NCBI GenBank assembly: GCA_019240125.1
Contig: JAFAYW010000152.1
Location: 1 to 64,000 of the forward strand
DNA: 64,000 nucleotides
DNA from: Alphaproteobacteria bacterium
GTDB taxonomy: Bacteria > Pseudomonadota > Alphaproteobacteria > ATCC43930 > CGMCC-115725
Direction of reading: 5' to 3'
The first letter of the stretch is position 1; each line of letters opens with the position of its first letter. Positions 15,789 through 24,604 of the stretch are shown piece after piece. The translations under genes and the position numbers were made by a program. The notes beneath the pieces were generated by a model. It ran no database searches. It had not been told where the DNA came from and worked only from the letters and a program-made list of their open reading frames with translations.

Positions 15789-16730
15789 ATGGCGACGGTC
15801 GACGCCGTTACCCCTAGTGCCTATGTCGCGACGCCGCAGCGCGGGGCTATCACGCGGCTGCTCGAAGACGAGCGTTGGCTGGCCTTGTGCCTGATGCTGC
15901 CGACGGCCGTCCTGCTTGCGTTGTTCATCGCCTACCCCTTCGTCAATGGTATCCTTCTTTCCGTGACCGATGCCACGGTCGGTGTGCCGGGGCAGTTCGT
16001 CGGGCTCGATAACTTCAAGAAAATCTGGAACGACGACATCTTCCGCGTCGCCGTGTGGAACACCTGTCTGTACACGTTTGTTACAACGGTTCTGAAGCTG
16101 GTGCTCGGCTTGTGGCTGGCGCTGTTGTTGAATCGTAATTTTCGCGGCAAGGCGTTTATGCGCGCCTTTATTTTATTACCGTTCATCATCCCCACAGTGC
16201 TGTCGACGTTTGCCTGGAAATGGATGTTCGACCCGACCTTCAGCGTCCTGAACTGGATGCTGTTCCATGTCGGGATCATCCACTCCCGGATCAATTGGCT
16301 GGGCGATCCAACCTTGGCGATGATTTCGGTAATCGTCGTCAATGTATGGCGCGGGGTGCCGTTCTACGCGATCAGCCTGTTGGCCGGATTGCAGACGATC
16401 AGCCCGGAGTTGCACGAGGCGGCGGCGATCGACGGGGCGCGGGCCTGGGCGAGATTTCGCCACGTGACCTGGCCGCTACTGCTGCCGGTGACCCTGGTCA
16501 TCGTGTTGTTCTCAGTCATCCAGACCTTCGCCGACTTCCAGCTCGTCTACGTGTTGACCGGCGGTGGACCGGCGAACGCGACGCAGCTGTTTGCCACCTA
16601 TGCCTATCAACTCGGGATCGGTACCGGCTTGTTGAGCCAGGGGGCCGCGATTTCGCTGGCGATCTTCCCGATACTGCTGCTCGTTGTGATTGTGCAGCTC
16701 GTCTATATCCGCAAGGCGGAGACGCTTTAA
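15789..16730 (+). CDS. ABC sugar-type importer permease 1 (UgpA/MalF-like)
   Basis: 313 residues from the ATG at 15789 after GGGGAGGATTGCG. It has six predicted membrane spans, the first at LCLMLPTAVLLALFIAYPFV, and the cytoplasmic EAA loop HEAAAIDGARAWARFRHVT (around residue 215) that docks the ATPase. Its length and motifs fit carbohydrate uptake transporter family 1 (CUT1). It opens an operon with a second permease three bases downstream, an ATPase and three binding proteins. The substrate is unknown; sugars, polyols or glycerol phosphates are typical for this type. Confidence 0.93.
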   Translation: MATVDAVTPSAYVATPQRGAITRLLEDERWLALCLMLPTAVLLALFIAYPFVNGILLSVTDATVGVPGQFVGLDNFKKIWNDDIFRVAVWNTCLYTFVTTVLKLVLGLWLALLLNRNFRGKAFMRAFILLPFIIPTVLSTFAWKWMFDPTFSVLNWMLFHVGIIHSRINWLGDPTLAMISVIVVNVWRGVPFYAISLLAGLQTISPELHEAAAIDGARAWARFRHVTWPLLLPVTLVIVLFSVIQTFADFQLVYVLTGGGPANATQLFATYAYQLGIGTGLLSQGAAISLAIFPILLLVVIVQLVYIRKAETL

Positions 16731-16733
16731 GCC

Positions 16734-17585
16734 ATGATCGAAGGAGCTGCCTGGCGGCGTTGGGTCTTTTTCTACACGCCGACGACCTGCTTTGTCGTCG
16801 CGCTGCTGTTTCCGTTCTATTGGATGATTATCACGACCATACGGCCGGATAGCGAGTTGTACCGGCCATGGAGCGCCGCGAACTACGCGCCCTTCTGGAC
16901 GACCCATCCGACCCTCGAACACGTCCGGGACCTGCTCACGGAAACATTGTTCAGCACATGGATGCTGAACACGATGATTATTTCGCTGGCGGCGACTGCG
17001 ATCTCATTGGTGTGCGGGCTGTTCGCGGGCTATGCACTGTCGCGCCTCAAATTCCCCTTCGCGGGCAGTATCGGCACCGGGATTTTCGTCACCTATCTTG
17101 TCCCCCAGACACTGCTCTTTATTCCGCTCAGCGATATCATCCGTAATTTCAAGCTCGGCGACACGCCCTGGGCGCTAATCCTGACCTATCCGACCTTCCT
17201 CATTCCGTTCTGCACCTGGCTGTTGATGGGATATTTCAAGTCGATCCCGAAAGAGCTCGAGGAATGCGCCCGAATTGACGGCGCGCCGCGCTGGAAGGCG
17301 ATGGTCTACATCATCTTTCCGGTGGCGATCCCCGGCATCCTGTCGGCCGGCATCTTTGCGTTCACCCTATCGTGGAACGAGTTCATCTATGCACTGGTGT
17401 TCCTGTCCTCGCCGGAACAGAAGACCGTGCCGGTCGGTGTTACCTCGGAACTGGTGCGCGGCGATGTATTTTTCTGGGGCGAGCTGATGGCCGGGGCCCT
17501 GCTGGGCTCGATCCCGGTAGCCTTTGTCTACTCGTTCTTTGTTGAATACTACGTGTCCGGGATCACCGGATCGGTAAAAGGCTAG
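16734..17585 (+). CDS. ABC sugar-type importer permease 2 (UgpE/MalG-like)
   Basis: 283 residues. It is the partner permease of the gene ending three bases upstream. Six membrane spans are visible; the EAA loop is LEECARIDGAPRWKAMVYII (about 176-195). The C-terminal SGITGSVKG is the usual MalG-type end. Together the two permeases form the heterodimeric channel in the inner membrane. Confidence 0.93.
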   Translation: MIEGAAWRRWVFFYTPTTCFVVALLFPFYWMIITTIRPDSELYRPWSAANYAPFWTTHPTLEHVRDLLTETLFSTWMLNTMIISLAATAISLVCGLFAGYALSRLKFPFAGSIGTGIFVTYLVPQTLLFIPLSDIIRNFKLGDTPWALILTYPTFLIPFCTWLLMGYFKSIPKELEECARIDGAPRWKAMVYIIFPVAIPGILSAGIFAFTLSWNEFIYALVFLSSPEQKTVPVGVTSELVRGDVFFWGELMAGALLGSIPVAFVYSFFVEYYVSGITGSVKG

Positions 17586-17609
17586 AATAAGCACCTGGGG
17601 GAGTTGACG

Positions 17610-18701
17610 ATGGCTCGCGTCGCGATGCGCAGCTTGAACAAGAAATATGACGAGGTCCACGCGGTCATCGATGTGAATCTCGATATCCGCGACAAGGAGT
17701 TCGTTGTTCTGGTCGGCCCATCCGGCTGCGGCAAGACGACGACATTGCGCATGGTGGCGGGGCTCGAAAGCATCACCTCGGGCCACATCTCGATTGACGA
17801 GAAGATCGTCAACGCGTTACCGCCGATGGATCGCGACATCGCGATGGTGTTCCAGAATTACGCGCTCTACCCGCATATGAGCGTGTACGACAACATGGCG
17901 TTCGGCCTTAAGATGCGAAAATTCGATAAGGCAGAGATTGCCAAGCGGGTGCAGGACGCGGCCGAAATTCTTGGCATTCAGGATTATCTCAAGCGCAAAC
18001 CGCGGCAGCTTTCCGGCGGGCAGCGGCAGCGCGTCGCGCTGGGGCGCGCGATCGTGCGTCACCCGCAGGTCTTCCTGTTCGACGAGCCGCTCTCGAACCT
18101 CGACGCCAAATTGCGCGTGCAGATGCGTGTCGAGCTGAAGAAATTGCACGAACGGCTCGGTACCACCGCGATCTACGTCACCCACGACCAGGTCGAGGCG
18201 ATGACGCTGGGCGACCGCGTGGTGGTTATGCGCGACGGTCGGGTGCAGCAGGTCGGCGACCCGATGGAATTGTACAACCAGCCGGCCAACCGGTTTGTCG
18301 CCGGCTTTATCGGCTCGCCGGCGATGAATTTCGCGCCGGTTCGGCTCGCCGCCGAAAACGGCTCGCTGTGGGCCGAAGGGGATGGAATGCGGGTCAAGGT
18401 TCCCGCGCCGATCGCGCCGCGGCTGGGCGCGCATGCCGGCAAGCCGGTGACCTTAGGCGTGCGGCCGGAAGATATGCGCATCGCGCGCGACGGCGACCCC
18501 GCCGACCTCAATGTCAATGCCGCGGTCGAGGTGGTCGAGCGGCTCGGCTCGGAAATTCTGCTCGATGTCGCGGTCGGCGGCACGACGATGGTGGCTTCGG
18601 TCGAGCCGACCGCCCCGACCAAGGTCCACGAAAAACTGCGCCTCGCGCTCAACCCCGACCGCATCCATTTCTTCGACAACGAAACCGAAGCCGCACTTTA
18701 A
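17610..18701 (+). CDS. ABC importer ATPase, MalK/UgpC type
   Basis: 363 residues; the ATG at 17610 follows CTGGGGGAG. The nucleotide-binding domain has Walker [11 protein letters not shown]-loop [11 protein letters not shown], signature [15 protein letters not shown], Walker [13 protein letters not shown] and the switch His in [15 protein letters not shown]. After residue 235 there is a C-terminal TOBE/OB regulatory domain ([12 protein letters not shown]). Such ATPases drive CUT1 importers and can be shared between several. It sits between the permease pair and the binding proteins. Confidence 0.96.
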   Translation: MARVAMRSLNKKYDEVHAVIDVNLDIRDKEFVVLVGPSGCGKTTTLRMVAGLESITSGHISIDEKIVNALPPMDRDIAMVFQNYALYPHMSVYDNMAFGLKMRKFDKAEIAKRVQDAAEILGIQDYLKRKPRQLSGGQRQRVALGRAIVRHPQVFLFDEPLSNLDAKLRVQMRVELKKLHERLGTTAIYVTHDQVEAMTLGDRVVVMRDGRVQQVGDPMELYNQPANRFVAGFIGSPAMNFAPVRLAAENGSLWAEGDGMRVKVPAPIAPRLGAHAGKPVTLGVRPEDMRIARDGDPADLNVNAAVEVVERLGSEILLDVAVGGTTMVASVEPTAPTKVHEKLRLALNPDRIHFFDNETEAAL

Positions 18702-18767
18702 AAGCGCCGGTTGACCAAACCAATAATCCAAGGCGGCCACCGCCGCCGAACAGGGGAGAGAAACGCC

Positions 18768-20096
18768 ATGCCACGGATGCATCGACGTCGGTTTTTGCAA
18801 TTATCGGGCGCCGGCACCGTGAGCACTGCAACCGGCGGCCTCGCCGGCATCCTGGCGAGCGGGCGGGCGCCGGCATATGCGCAAGAGCAAACCGTGCACT
18901 GGCTGCGATGGGCCGATTTTGTGCCGGCCTCCGACCAGTTTCTGAAGGGACCATTCACGCAGCAATGCCAGAAGGATCTCGGCATCAAATTGACCGTCGA
19001 GACCATCAACGCCAACGATATCCAGGCGCGCGTCACCTCAGCGATCCAGTCAGGGTCCGGACCGGACATCTTCTATCTGCTCAACAACTGGCCTCAGCTC
19101 TATGGGCAGAGCGCGGCTGATGTAAGCGAACTCGCCGACGAACTCGGCAAGGCGCAGGGCGGCTTCTACGACATCTGCAAGGTCGTAGGGACAATAGGCG
19201 GCAAGTGGATCGGTGTGCCGTTTTGCGTCGGTGGCGGCCTTATCGCCTGGCGCAAATCCTGGCTGGAGGAGGCCGGCGCCAAGGATGGGTTCCCGAAGAC
19301 GTGGGACGAGTACCGCGCAGTCGGCCAGAAGCTCAAAAAAGCAGGGCACCCCTACGGTCAGACCGCGGGCCATACCTTCGGCGACGCACCCGGCTGGTGG
19401 TATCCCTACCTTTGGTCGTGGGGCGGCAAGGAAGTCGAAGCCGATAGCAAGACTGTCGTGCTCAACAGCAAGGAAACGATCGAGTCCGTCAAATTCGCCG
19501 CCGCGCTCTGGAAGGAGACGATGGACGAGGGCGGGCTGTCCTGGGACGATACCAGCAACAACCGCGCATTTCTGTCAGGTACGATCAGCGCCACCAATAA
19601 TGGCGCATCGATCTATCTGGAAGCCAAGAAGAAGCCCGATGCCTATCAAACAGAGAAGGGCGAGCCGATGTTTAAGGACATCCTCCACGCCAGCATTCCT
19701 GGTGGAGCTGGCGGGGTGTTCAACCTGCCGGGGCCATTCACCAACATGCTGATGAAGTATTCGAAGAATCAGGACGCGGCGAAGAAATTCATCAGTTGGG
19801 CTCATTCGAAGCCGGTGTTCCAAGGCTGGTTCAATACTCAGCAGGGCTACACCGCCGGGGCGACCAAGGTGTGGGAAGATGACCCCATTTGGAACGTCGA
19901 CCCGGTGATGGCGCCGTTCAAGAAAATTCCGGTCACCGGGCGCTTGTCCGGTTTTGCCGGGCCGCCCAACCAGAAAGCGGCAGAGGCGCAGACCAAGTAC
20001 ATCATCGTCGATATGTACGCCAAGGCGATCCAGGGGATGGCGGCGGAGGACTCCGTCAAATGGGCGCACGGGGAGCTGGTCAAGGTTTATGCATAG
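18768..20096 (+). CDS. Tat-exported sugar-type ABC substrate-binding protein, copy 1
   Basis: 442 residues. GGGGAGAG precedes the ATG at 18768. The N-terminus MPRMHRRRFLQLSGAG is a twin-arginine signal, with likely cleavage after APAYA. The mature part is a family 1 (CUT1, UgpB/MalE-like) binding protein, with the shared blocks WLRWADFVPASDQFLKG, YLWSWGGKEVEAD, NRAFLSGTISATNNGASIYL and IIVDMYAKAIQGMA. It is the first of three consecutive paralogues. Copy 1 is the most divergent: it has FCVGGGLIAW where the others have a FTILG block, implying a different ligand. A strong hairpin follows it. Confidence 0.92.
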   Translation: MPRMHRRRFLQLSGAGTVSTATGGLAGILASGRAPAYAQEQTVHWLRWADFVPASDQFLKGPFTQQCQKDLGIKLTVETINANDIQARVTSAIQSGSGPDIFYLLNNWPQLYGQSAADVSELADELGKAQGGFYDICKVVGTIGGKWIGVPFCVGGGLIAWRKSWLEEAGAKDGFPKTWDEYRAVGQKLKKAGHPYGQTAGHTFGDAPGWWYPYLWSWGGKEVEADSKTVVLNSKETIESVKFAAALWKETMDEGGLSWDDTSNNRAFLSGTISATNNGASIYLEAKKKPDAYQTEKGEPMFKDILHASIPGGAGGVFNLPGPFTNMLMKYSKNQDAAKKFISWAHSKPVFQGWFNTQQGYTAGATKVWEDDPIWNVDPVMAPFKKIPVTGRLSGFAGPPNQKAAEAQTKYIIVDMYAKAIQGMAAEDSVKWAHGELVKVYA

Positions 20097-20108
20097 ATGA
20101 AGAACGCA

Positions 20109-20137
20109 TGATGCGCCGGTGATCGGCCGGCGCATCA
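20109..20137 (+). terminator. Strong hairpin after first binding-protein gene
   Basis: TGATGCGCCGG (20109-20119) and CCGGCGCATCA (20127-20137) form a perfect 11-bp stem around a seven-base loop, 13 bases after the stop of the first binding-protein gene. There is no T-run, so it may act as a 3'-end stabiliser or partial terminator that raises copy 1 expression relative to copies 2 and 3. Confidence 0.55.
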
Positions 20138-20197
20138 CTTGCCATTCGATAGAGCCGGCTAACGGCCATTGAATCAAGTGGACCGGGAGGAAATCAG

Positions 20198-21508
20198 ATG
20201 GAACGGATTACCCGTCGCCGGGCAATACAACTCGCCGGCGCCGCGACGCTTAAGACGCTCGCCACCCCGCGCGCCCCGGCCTACGCCGAGGGGACAACGC
20301 TGCACTGGCTCAAGTTTGTCGATTTCGTGCCCGTGTCCGACCAGTTGCTGAAAGGTAAGCTCAAGGATGATTGCAAGAAGGCGCTTGGCATCGACCTGGC
20401 GATCGAGACGATCAACGGCGACGGCGTCCAGGCCCGCATCACCGCCGCGATCCAGTCAAAGAATGGCCCCGATATCATGATGGCGGTGAGCAACTGGGCG
20501 CAGTTATATGCCGACAGTCTCACCGATATGAGCGACCTCGCCGAGGAGGTCGGCACCGCGCAGGGCGGCTATTTCAACACCGCCAAAGCTGTCGCCAACA
20601 ACGGCAAGCGCTGGATCGCGCTGCCGTTTACGATCCTCGGTGTGCTCTACGCCAACCGGACCTCTTGGTTTGCCGAATTCGGCTACGGGCCGGAGAAATT
20701 CCCCGCCACGTGGGAGGAATATCGCGCAGTCGGCAAGAAGTTGAAGGCGAAGAGCCATCCGCTCGGGCAGACCCTGGCGCATGCCTTCGGTGATGGCCCC
20801 GCCGGGTGGTATCCCTATCTCTGGTCGTGGGGCGGCAAGGAGGTCGAGGCTGACGGCAAGACCGTGGTGCTGGACAGCAAGGAGACCGTCGAGTCGGTCA
20901 AGTTCGCGGTCGCCATGTGGAAGGATGCCTACGACGAAGGCGGCATGTCATGGGACGATGCCGGCAACAATCGGGCCTTCCTGTCAAACACGATCAGCTC
21001 GACCAGCAATGGCGCCTCGATCTATCTGCTGGCGCGCGCCAAACCCAACGATTACCTGACGGAAGCGGGCAAGCCGATCAAGGACGATATCTTCCACGCG
21101 CCATTGCCATCGGGGCCGGGCGGACAGTTCAGCTATCACGTCCCGTTTTCGAACCTGATCCCGACCTATACGGCCAATCAGAAAGCGGCGAAGGAGTTCC
21201 TTCGCTGGTTTCACTCGAAAGACATCTACGAGGAGTGGTTTACCTCCCAGCAGGGTTTCTCGGTCGGGGCGACGAAGATGTGGGAGGATGACAAGGTCTG
21301 GGGTGTCGATCCGATTATGGCGCCGTTCCGCAGAGCGGCCGAAAGCGGCCGTTTTGCCGGCTATGCCGGGCCGGCTGGCCGCGCCGCCGCCGAGGCCATC
21401 AGCAAGTTCATCATCGTTGACATGTACGCCAAGGCCGTCCAAGGCATCGCGCCGGAAGACGCCGTGAAATGGGCGCATGGCGAGTTGATAAAGATCTACG
21501 CAGCCTGA
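20198..21508 (+). CDS. Tat-exported sugar-type ABC substrate-binding protein, copy 2
   Basis: 436 residues; GGGAGGAAATCAG precedes the ATG at 20198. The twin-arginine leader MERITRRRAIQLAGAATLKT is shorter than in copies 1 and 3 and lacks the ILASGRAP segment. Shared blocks with the others: TLHWLKFVDFVPVSDQLLKG, YLWSWGGKEVEADGKTVVL, NRAFLSNTISSTSNGASIYL, MYAKAVQGIAPEDAVKWAHG. It is closer to copy 3 than to copy 1 (both have LPFTILG/MPFTILG, GPxGQFSYH and DIYEEWF/DVFEEWF). It probably supplies an alternative ligand or affinity to the same importer. Confidence 0.92.
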   Translation: MERITRRRAIQLAGAATLKTLATPRAPAYAEGTTLHWLKFVDFVPVSDQLLKGKLKDDCKKALGIDLAIETINGDGVQARITAAIQSKNGPDIMMAVSNWAQLYADSLTDMSDLAEEVGTAQGGYFNTAKAVANNGKRWIALPFTILGVLYANRTSWFAEFGYGPEKFPATWEEYRAVGKKLKAKSHPLGQTLAHAFGDGPAGWYPYLWSWGGKEVEADGKTVVLDSKETVESVKFAVAMWKDAYDEGGMSWDDAGNNRAFLSNTISSTSNGASIYLLARAKPNDYLTEAGKPIKDDIFHAPLPSGPGGQFSYHVPFSNLIPTYTANQKAAKEFLRWFHSKDIYEEWFTSQQGFSVGATKMWEDDKVWGVDPIMAPFRRAAESGRFAGYAGPAGRAAAEAISKFIIVDMYAKAVQGIAPEDAVKWAHGELIKIYAA

Positions 21509-21564
21509 GCCAACAACTCAGGGCGTCGATCATTTCTGGAAACGCTCTCAACAAGGAAACAAGA

Positions 21565-22899
21565 ATGCAGCGCATCGATCGACGCCGGGTATTGCAGCTT
21601 TCCGGCGCGGGAGTTTTGGCCGCCAGAGCAGGCGGTGGCCTCGCCGCCATCCTGGCGAGCGGCCGCGCTCCCGCGTTTGCCCAGGGCACCACATTGCATT
21701 GGGTCAAGCCGGTGGATTTCGTGCCGATCTCCGATCAGTTGCTCAAGGGCAAAATGAAGGAGGAGTGCCAGAAGGCGCTCGGCATCAACCTCAATGTCGA
21801 GACGATCGAGGGTAACGGCGTCCAGGCGCGTACGACTTCGGCGATTCAGTCCGGTGCTGGCCCCGACATCATCATGGAGCTGAACAACTGGGCCCAGCTC
21901 TATGCCGAAAGCACGGCCGATATGAGCGATCTCGCCGAAGAGGTCGGGAATGCCCAGAAAGGCTACTACGACACCGCCAAGGCGGTCGCGTTCGACGGCA
22001 AGAAATGGGTCGGGATGCCGTTCACCATCCTCGGGGCGCAGATCGTCAACCGCACCTCGTGGTGGAAGGAGGCCGGCATCACGGCCGACAACTACCCGAA
22101 AACCTGGGAGGACTACCGCGCCGCTGGCAAGAAGCTGAAGGGCAAGGACCACCCGCTGGGACAGACCCTGGCACATACCTATGGCGACGCGCCGACCTTC
22201 TGGTATCCGTATCTGTGGTCGTGGGGCGGCAAGGAGGTCGAAGCCGATGGCAAGACCGTCGTGCTCAACAGCAAGGAAACCGTCGAGTCTGTGAAGTTCG
22301 CGACCGCCTTCTACAAGGAATGTTTCGATGATGGCGGCATGGCGTGGGACGATTCCGGTAATAACCGCGCGTTTCTGTCCGGCACGATCAGCGCCACGCT
22401 GAACGGCGCCTCGATCTATCTCCTGGCCAAGGCGAAACCCGACAATTATGCCGATGAGAATGGCAAGCCGCTGAAGGACGACATGTTCCACACGGCCTTG
22501 CCAAAAGGGCCGGCCGGGCAGTTCAGCTATCACCTGCCCTTTGTCAACATCGTCCCGAACTACGGCAAGAATCAGAAGCCGGCGAAGGACTTCCTGCGCT
22601 GGTTTCACTCAAAGGACGTGTTCGAGGAGTGGTTCACCTCGCAGCAGGGCTTCTGCGTCGGCCCGACCAAGATGTGGATGGATGACAAGGTGTGGCAGGT
22701 CGATCCGGTCATGGCACCGTTCCGCACCGCCGTCGAAAGCGGCAAGTTCGCCGGCTATCCGGCCACCTCCGGCCGCAAGGCGGCGGAAGTTGTTAGCAAA
22801 TACATCATCGTCGACATGTACGCCAAAGCCGCACAGGGAATGGCAGCCGAGGAATCGGTAAAATGGGCTCACGATGAGCTGGTGAAGATCTACGCCTGA
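21565..22899 (+). CDS. Tat-exported sugar-type ABC substrate-binding protein, copy 3
   Basis: 444 residues. The start at 21565 (MQRIDRRRVLQLSGAG) gives a twin-arginine signal and follows AAGGAAACAAGA; the frame is open upstream, overlapping copy 2, but this is not needed. The leader contains GLAAILASGRAPAFAQG, nearly identical in pattern to copy 1. The mature domain keeps TLHWVKPVDFVPISDQLLKG, YLWSWGGKEVEADGKTVVLN and NRAFLSGTISATLNGASIYL. A small CCTGAT/ATCAGG hairpin (22895-22909) overlaps the stop codon. It ends the binding-protein trio before the RidA-like gene. Confidence 0.92.
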   Translation: MQRIDRRRVLQLSGAGVLAARAGGGLAAILASGRAPAFAQGTTLHWVKPVDFVPISDQLLKGKMKEECQKALGINLNVETIEGNGVQARTTSAIQSGAGPDIIMELNNWAQLYAESTADMSDLAEEVGNAQKGYYDTAKAVAFDGKKWVGMPFTILGAQIVNRTSWWKEAGITADNYPKTWEDYRAAGKKLKGKDHPLGQTLAHTYGDAPTFWYPYLWSWGGKEVEADGKTVVLNSKETVESVKFATAFYKECFDDGGMAWDDSGNNRAFLSGTISATLNGASIYLLAKAKPDNYADENGKPLKDDMFHTALPKGPAGQFSYHLPFVNIVPNYGKNQKPAKDFLRWFHSKDVFEEWFTSQQGFCVGPTKMWMDDKVWQVDPVMAPFRTAVESGKFAGYPATSGRKAAEVVSKYIIVDMYAKAAQGMAAEESVKWAHDELVKIYA

Positions 22900-22949
22900 T
22901 CAAATCAGGTTTAGCATCGCCCGACTTCTTTAACCCAGCGGAGACGGTC

Positions 22950-23339
22950 TTGGAAAAGCGGCGCAGCATCGAAGTGCCTGGCGTAAAGCACGTCAACCCG
23001 ATCCCGGCCGCCTGCCGTCGCGGCCCATTCGTCACGACAGGAGCGATATCCGGTGCGGATATCGATACGGGCAAGGTGCCGGAAGACCTCGATGCCCAAT
23101 GCGCGGCGATGTTCGCGAATGTCCGCCGTCTGATCGAGGCGGCGGGAGGCACTACGGACGACATCGTGAAGATGACGGTCTGGATCACCGATCGAGCGCT
23201 GCGTCCGGTGCTGAACAAATACTGGGTCGAGATGTTCCCCGACCCGCACTCGCGTCCGGCGCGGCATACGACGACGAGCAGCGATTTCATGCCGCCGATG
23301 CAGGTACAATGCGATTTCCTGGCCGTGATCGGCGAATAA
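22950..23339 (+). CDS. RidA/YjgF-family protein (probable imine deaminase)
   Basis: 129 residues from a TTG at 22950 after AGCGGAGA. RidA proteins are trimeric enzymes that hydrolyse reactive enamines/imines to ketones. The family core is present: GPFVTTGAISGADIDTGKVP, DDIVKMTVWITDRALRPVLN, and the substrate-binding arginine in RPARHTTT. Its place 50 bases after the binding-protein genes suggests it is the last gene of the importer operon, possibly acting on a breakdown product of the imported compound. Subfamily assignment is not possible by eye. Confidence 0.85.
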   Translation: MEKRRSIEVPGVKHVNPIPAACRRGPFVTTGAISGADIDTGKVPEDLDAQCAAMFANVRRLIEAAGGTTDDIVKMTVWITDRALRPVLNKYWVEMFPDPHSRPARHTTTSSDFMPPMQVQCDFLAVIGE

Positions 23340-23458
23340 GCTCGGGCTCTCCTAGCGAGGCGTCACCTCCGGGCGCGCCAGTCGGGTGTCAACACGATTG
23401 CATCGGTGCGCTGGCCGGGGCATCAACAGCTTGTGGTGTTAGTCGGTAAGAGATCAGC

Positions 23459-24130
23459 ATGAACGATGGCGCCGTATCCCTGTCGGTGATTTCGCTGTTC
23501 CTCAACGCCGATCCGGTTGTCAAGCTGGTGATGCTCTTGCTGCTGGCAGCCTCGATCTGGAGTTGGGCGGTCATTGTCGAAAAGCTGATCGACCTTGGCG
23601 CGGTCGGTCGGGTTGCGCGAGGCTATGAGCAGCGCGCCGCCGAGGCGCGGACCGCCGCCGAGCTCATCGGGCCGAACATAGCCGCGGCCGCGCCCCCGGT
23701 GCGCGCGATTTTGAGCGCCGGTCTCGATGAGCGCGCTGATCCGCATGATGGCATCCCGGAAACGACGAACGAGCGGCGCGACCGGATCGAGCGGGCAATG
23801 CGGTTGGCGTTGAACGGCGAATTGCGTCGGCTTGAGAACCGCTTGCCGTTTCTCGCGAGCCTTGGCTCGGCGGCGCCGTTTATCGGGCTGTTCGGCACCG
23901 TCTGGGGCATCATGCACAGCTTTGCCGCTATCGCTGCCGCCAACAATACGAGCCTTGCGGTGGTGGCGCCGGGGATCGCGGAGTCGCTATTTGCCACAGC
24001 GATGGGGCTCGCCGCCGCGATACCGGCGGTCATTGCCTATAACAAATTCATCGTTGATATCGGCCGCTTTGCCGGCCGCATGCAGGGGCTGATCGGCCGC
24101 TCCGGCGCGCTACTCTGCCGAGCCGGTTAG
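23459..24130 (+). CDS. exbB: ExbB/TolQ-type proton channel subunit
   Basis: 223 residues with three membrane spans: residues about 20-40 (VVKLVMLLLLAASIWSWAVI), and two at the C-terminus around the signature FLASLGSAAPFIGLFGTVWG and AVVAPGIAESLFATAMGLAA. This is the MotA/TolQ/ExbB family, which uses the proton gradient with ExbD to energise TonB. It starts a locus with a TonB-dependent receptor, ExbD and TonB, so ExbB rather than TolQ is chosen. Confidence 0.9.
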   Translation: MNDGAVSLSVISLFLNADPVVKLVMLLLLAASIWSWAVIVEKLIDLGAVGRVARGYEQRAAEARTAAELIGPNIAAAAPPVRAILSAGLDERADPHDGIPETTNERRDRIERAMRLALNGELRRLENRLPFLASLGSAAPFIGLFGTVWGIMHSFAAIAAANNTSLAVVAPGIAESLFATAMGLAAAIPAVIAYNKFIVDIGRFAGRMQGLIGRSGALLCRAG

Positions 24131-24149
24131 GGCAAGTCGCGGTAGCCGG

Positions 24150-24530
24150 ATGTCACGCGGCCGGCATCTAGCGATCCGTCAGGGCCCTGCCCTCGGGCAT
24201 GGCCGGCGGTCGCGCATCGCGAGCCTCGGCGTCTTTGCCGTTCTATTTCAGGCTCTCCTCTTCGGCTGGCATCACCATCCGGCGAATTTCTCGTCTCACG
24301 GCCCGCTTGCCCTGGCAGCCCCGGCGGCCGACCAGCCGCTCGCGCCGATCACAGCGGATGACGATTGCGACATCTGCGCCGCGCTGCATCACCATAGCGC
24401 GGCACCGTTGGCGTTTTTCGGGCTGGTACCGCCGCCGCCGGGCCGCCACAACCACCTACTGCTCGCGCGTGTCTTTATTGAGCTGAAGGCACCGCGCTAT
24501 TTCCAAGGCCGCGCGCCACCTCGGGCTTGA
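24150..24530 (+). CDS. Small His-rich DUF2946-like protein
   Basis: 126 residues, 19 bases after exbB. Around residues 24-38 there is a hydrophobic stretch (IASLGVFAVLFQALLFGW) followed by HHHP, then D-D-D-C-D-I-C-A-A-L-HHH. Such 'hydrophobic leader, His cluster, C-x-x-C plus His' proteins are usually classed as DUF2946 and often sit next to TonB-dependent receptors thought to handle metals. A metal-binding role is inferred from residue content and neighbours only. Confidence 0.65.
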   Translation: MSRGRHLAIRQGPALGHGRRSRIASLGVFAVLFQALLFGWHHHPANFSSHGPLALAAPAADQPLAPITADDDCDICAALHHHSAAPLAFFGLVPPPPGRHNHLLLARVFIELKAPRYFQGRAPPRA

Positions 24531-24556
24531 GTCTCCCGGTCTCAAGCTAAATCCGA

Positions 24557-24580
24557 CGCCGCGGCGGGTCTGCCCGCGGC
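24557..24580 (+). terminator. GC-rich hairpin before the TonB-dependent receptor gene
   Basis: GCCGCGG (24558-24564) plus GGG pairs with CCCGCGGC (24573-24580) with one bulged base and a short loop. It lies between the DUF2946-like gene and the receptor ribosome site. It may attenuate transcription or shield the mRNA. There is no T-run. Confidence 0.35.
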
Positions 24581-24604
24581 CTCTGTATCCGTTCGAGGTG
24601 GCCA

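Noticed and set aside
18768-22899. Assembly artefact producing three copies of one SBP gene
   Set aside because: The three genes differ in leader, length and many residues, and each has its own ribosome site.
24531-24604. Cobalamin riboswitch before the TonB receptor
   Set aside because: The gap is only 74 bases and shows one simple hairpin; no B12-box was seen.
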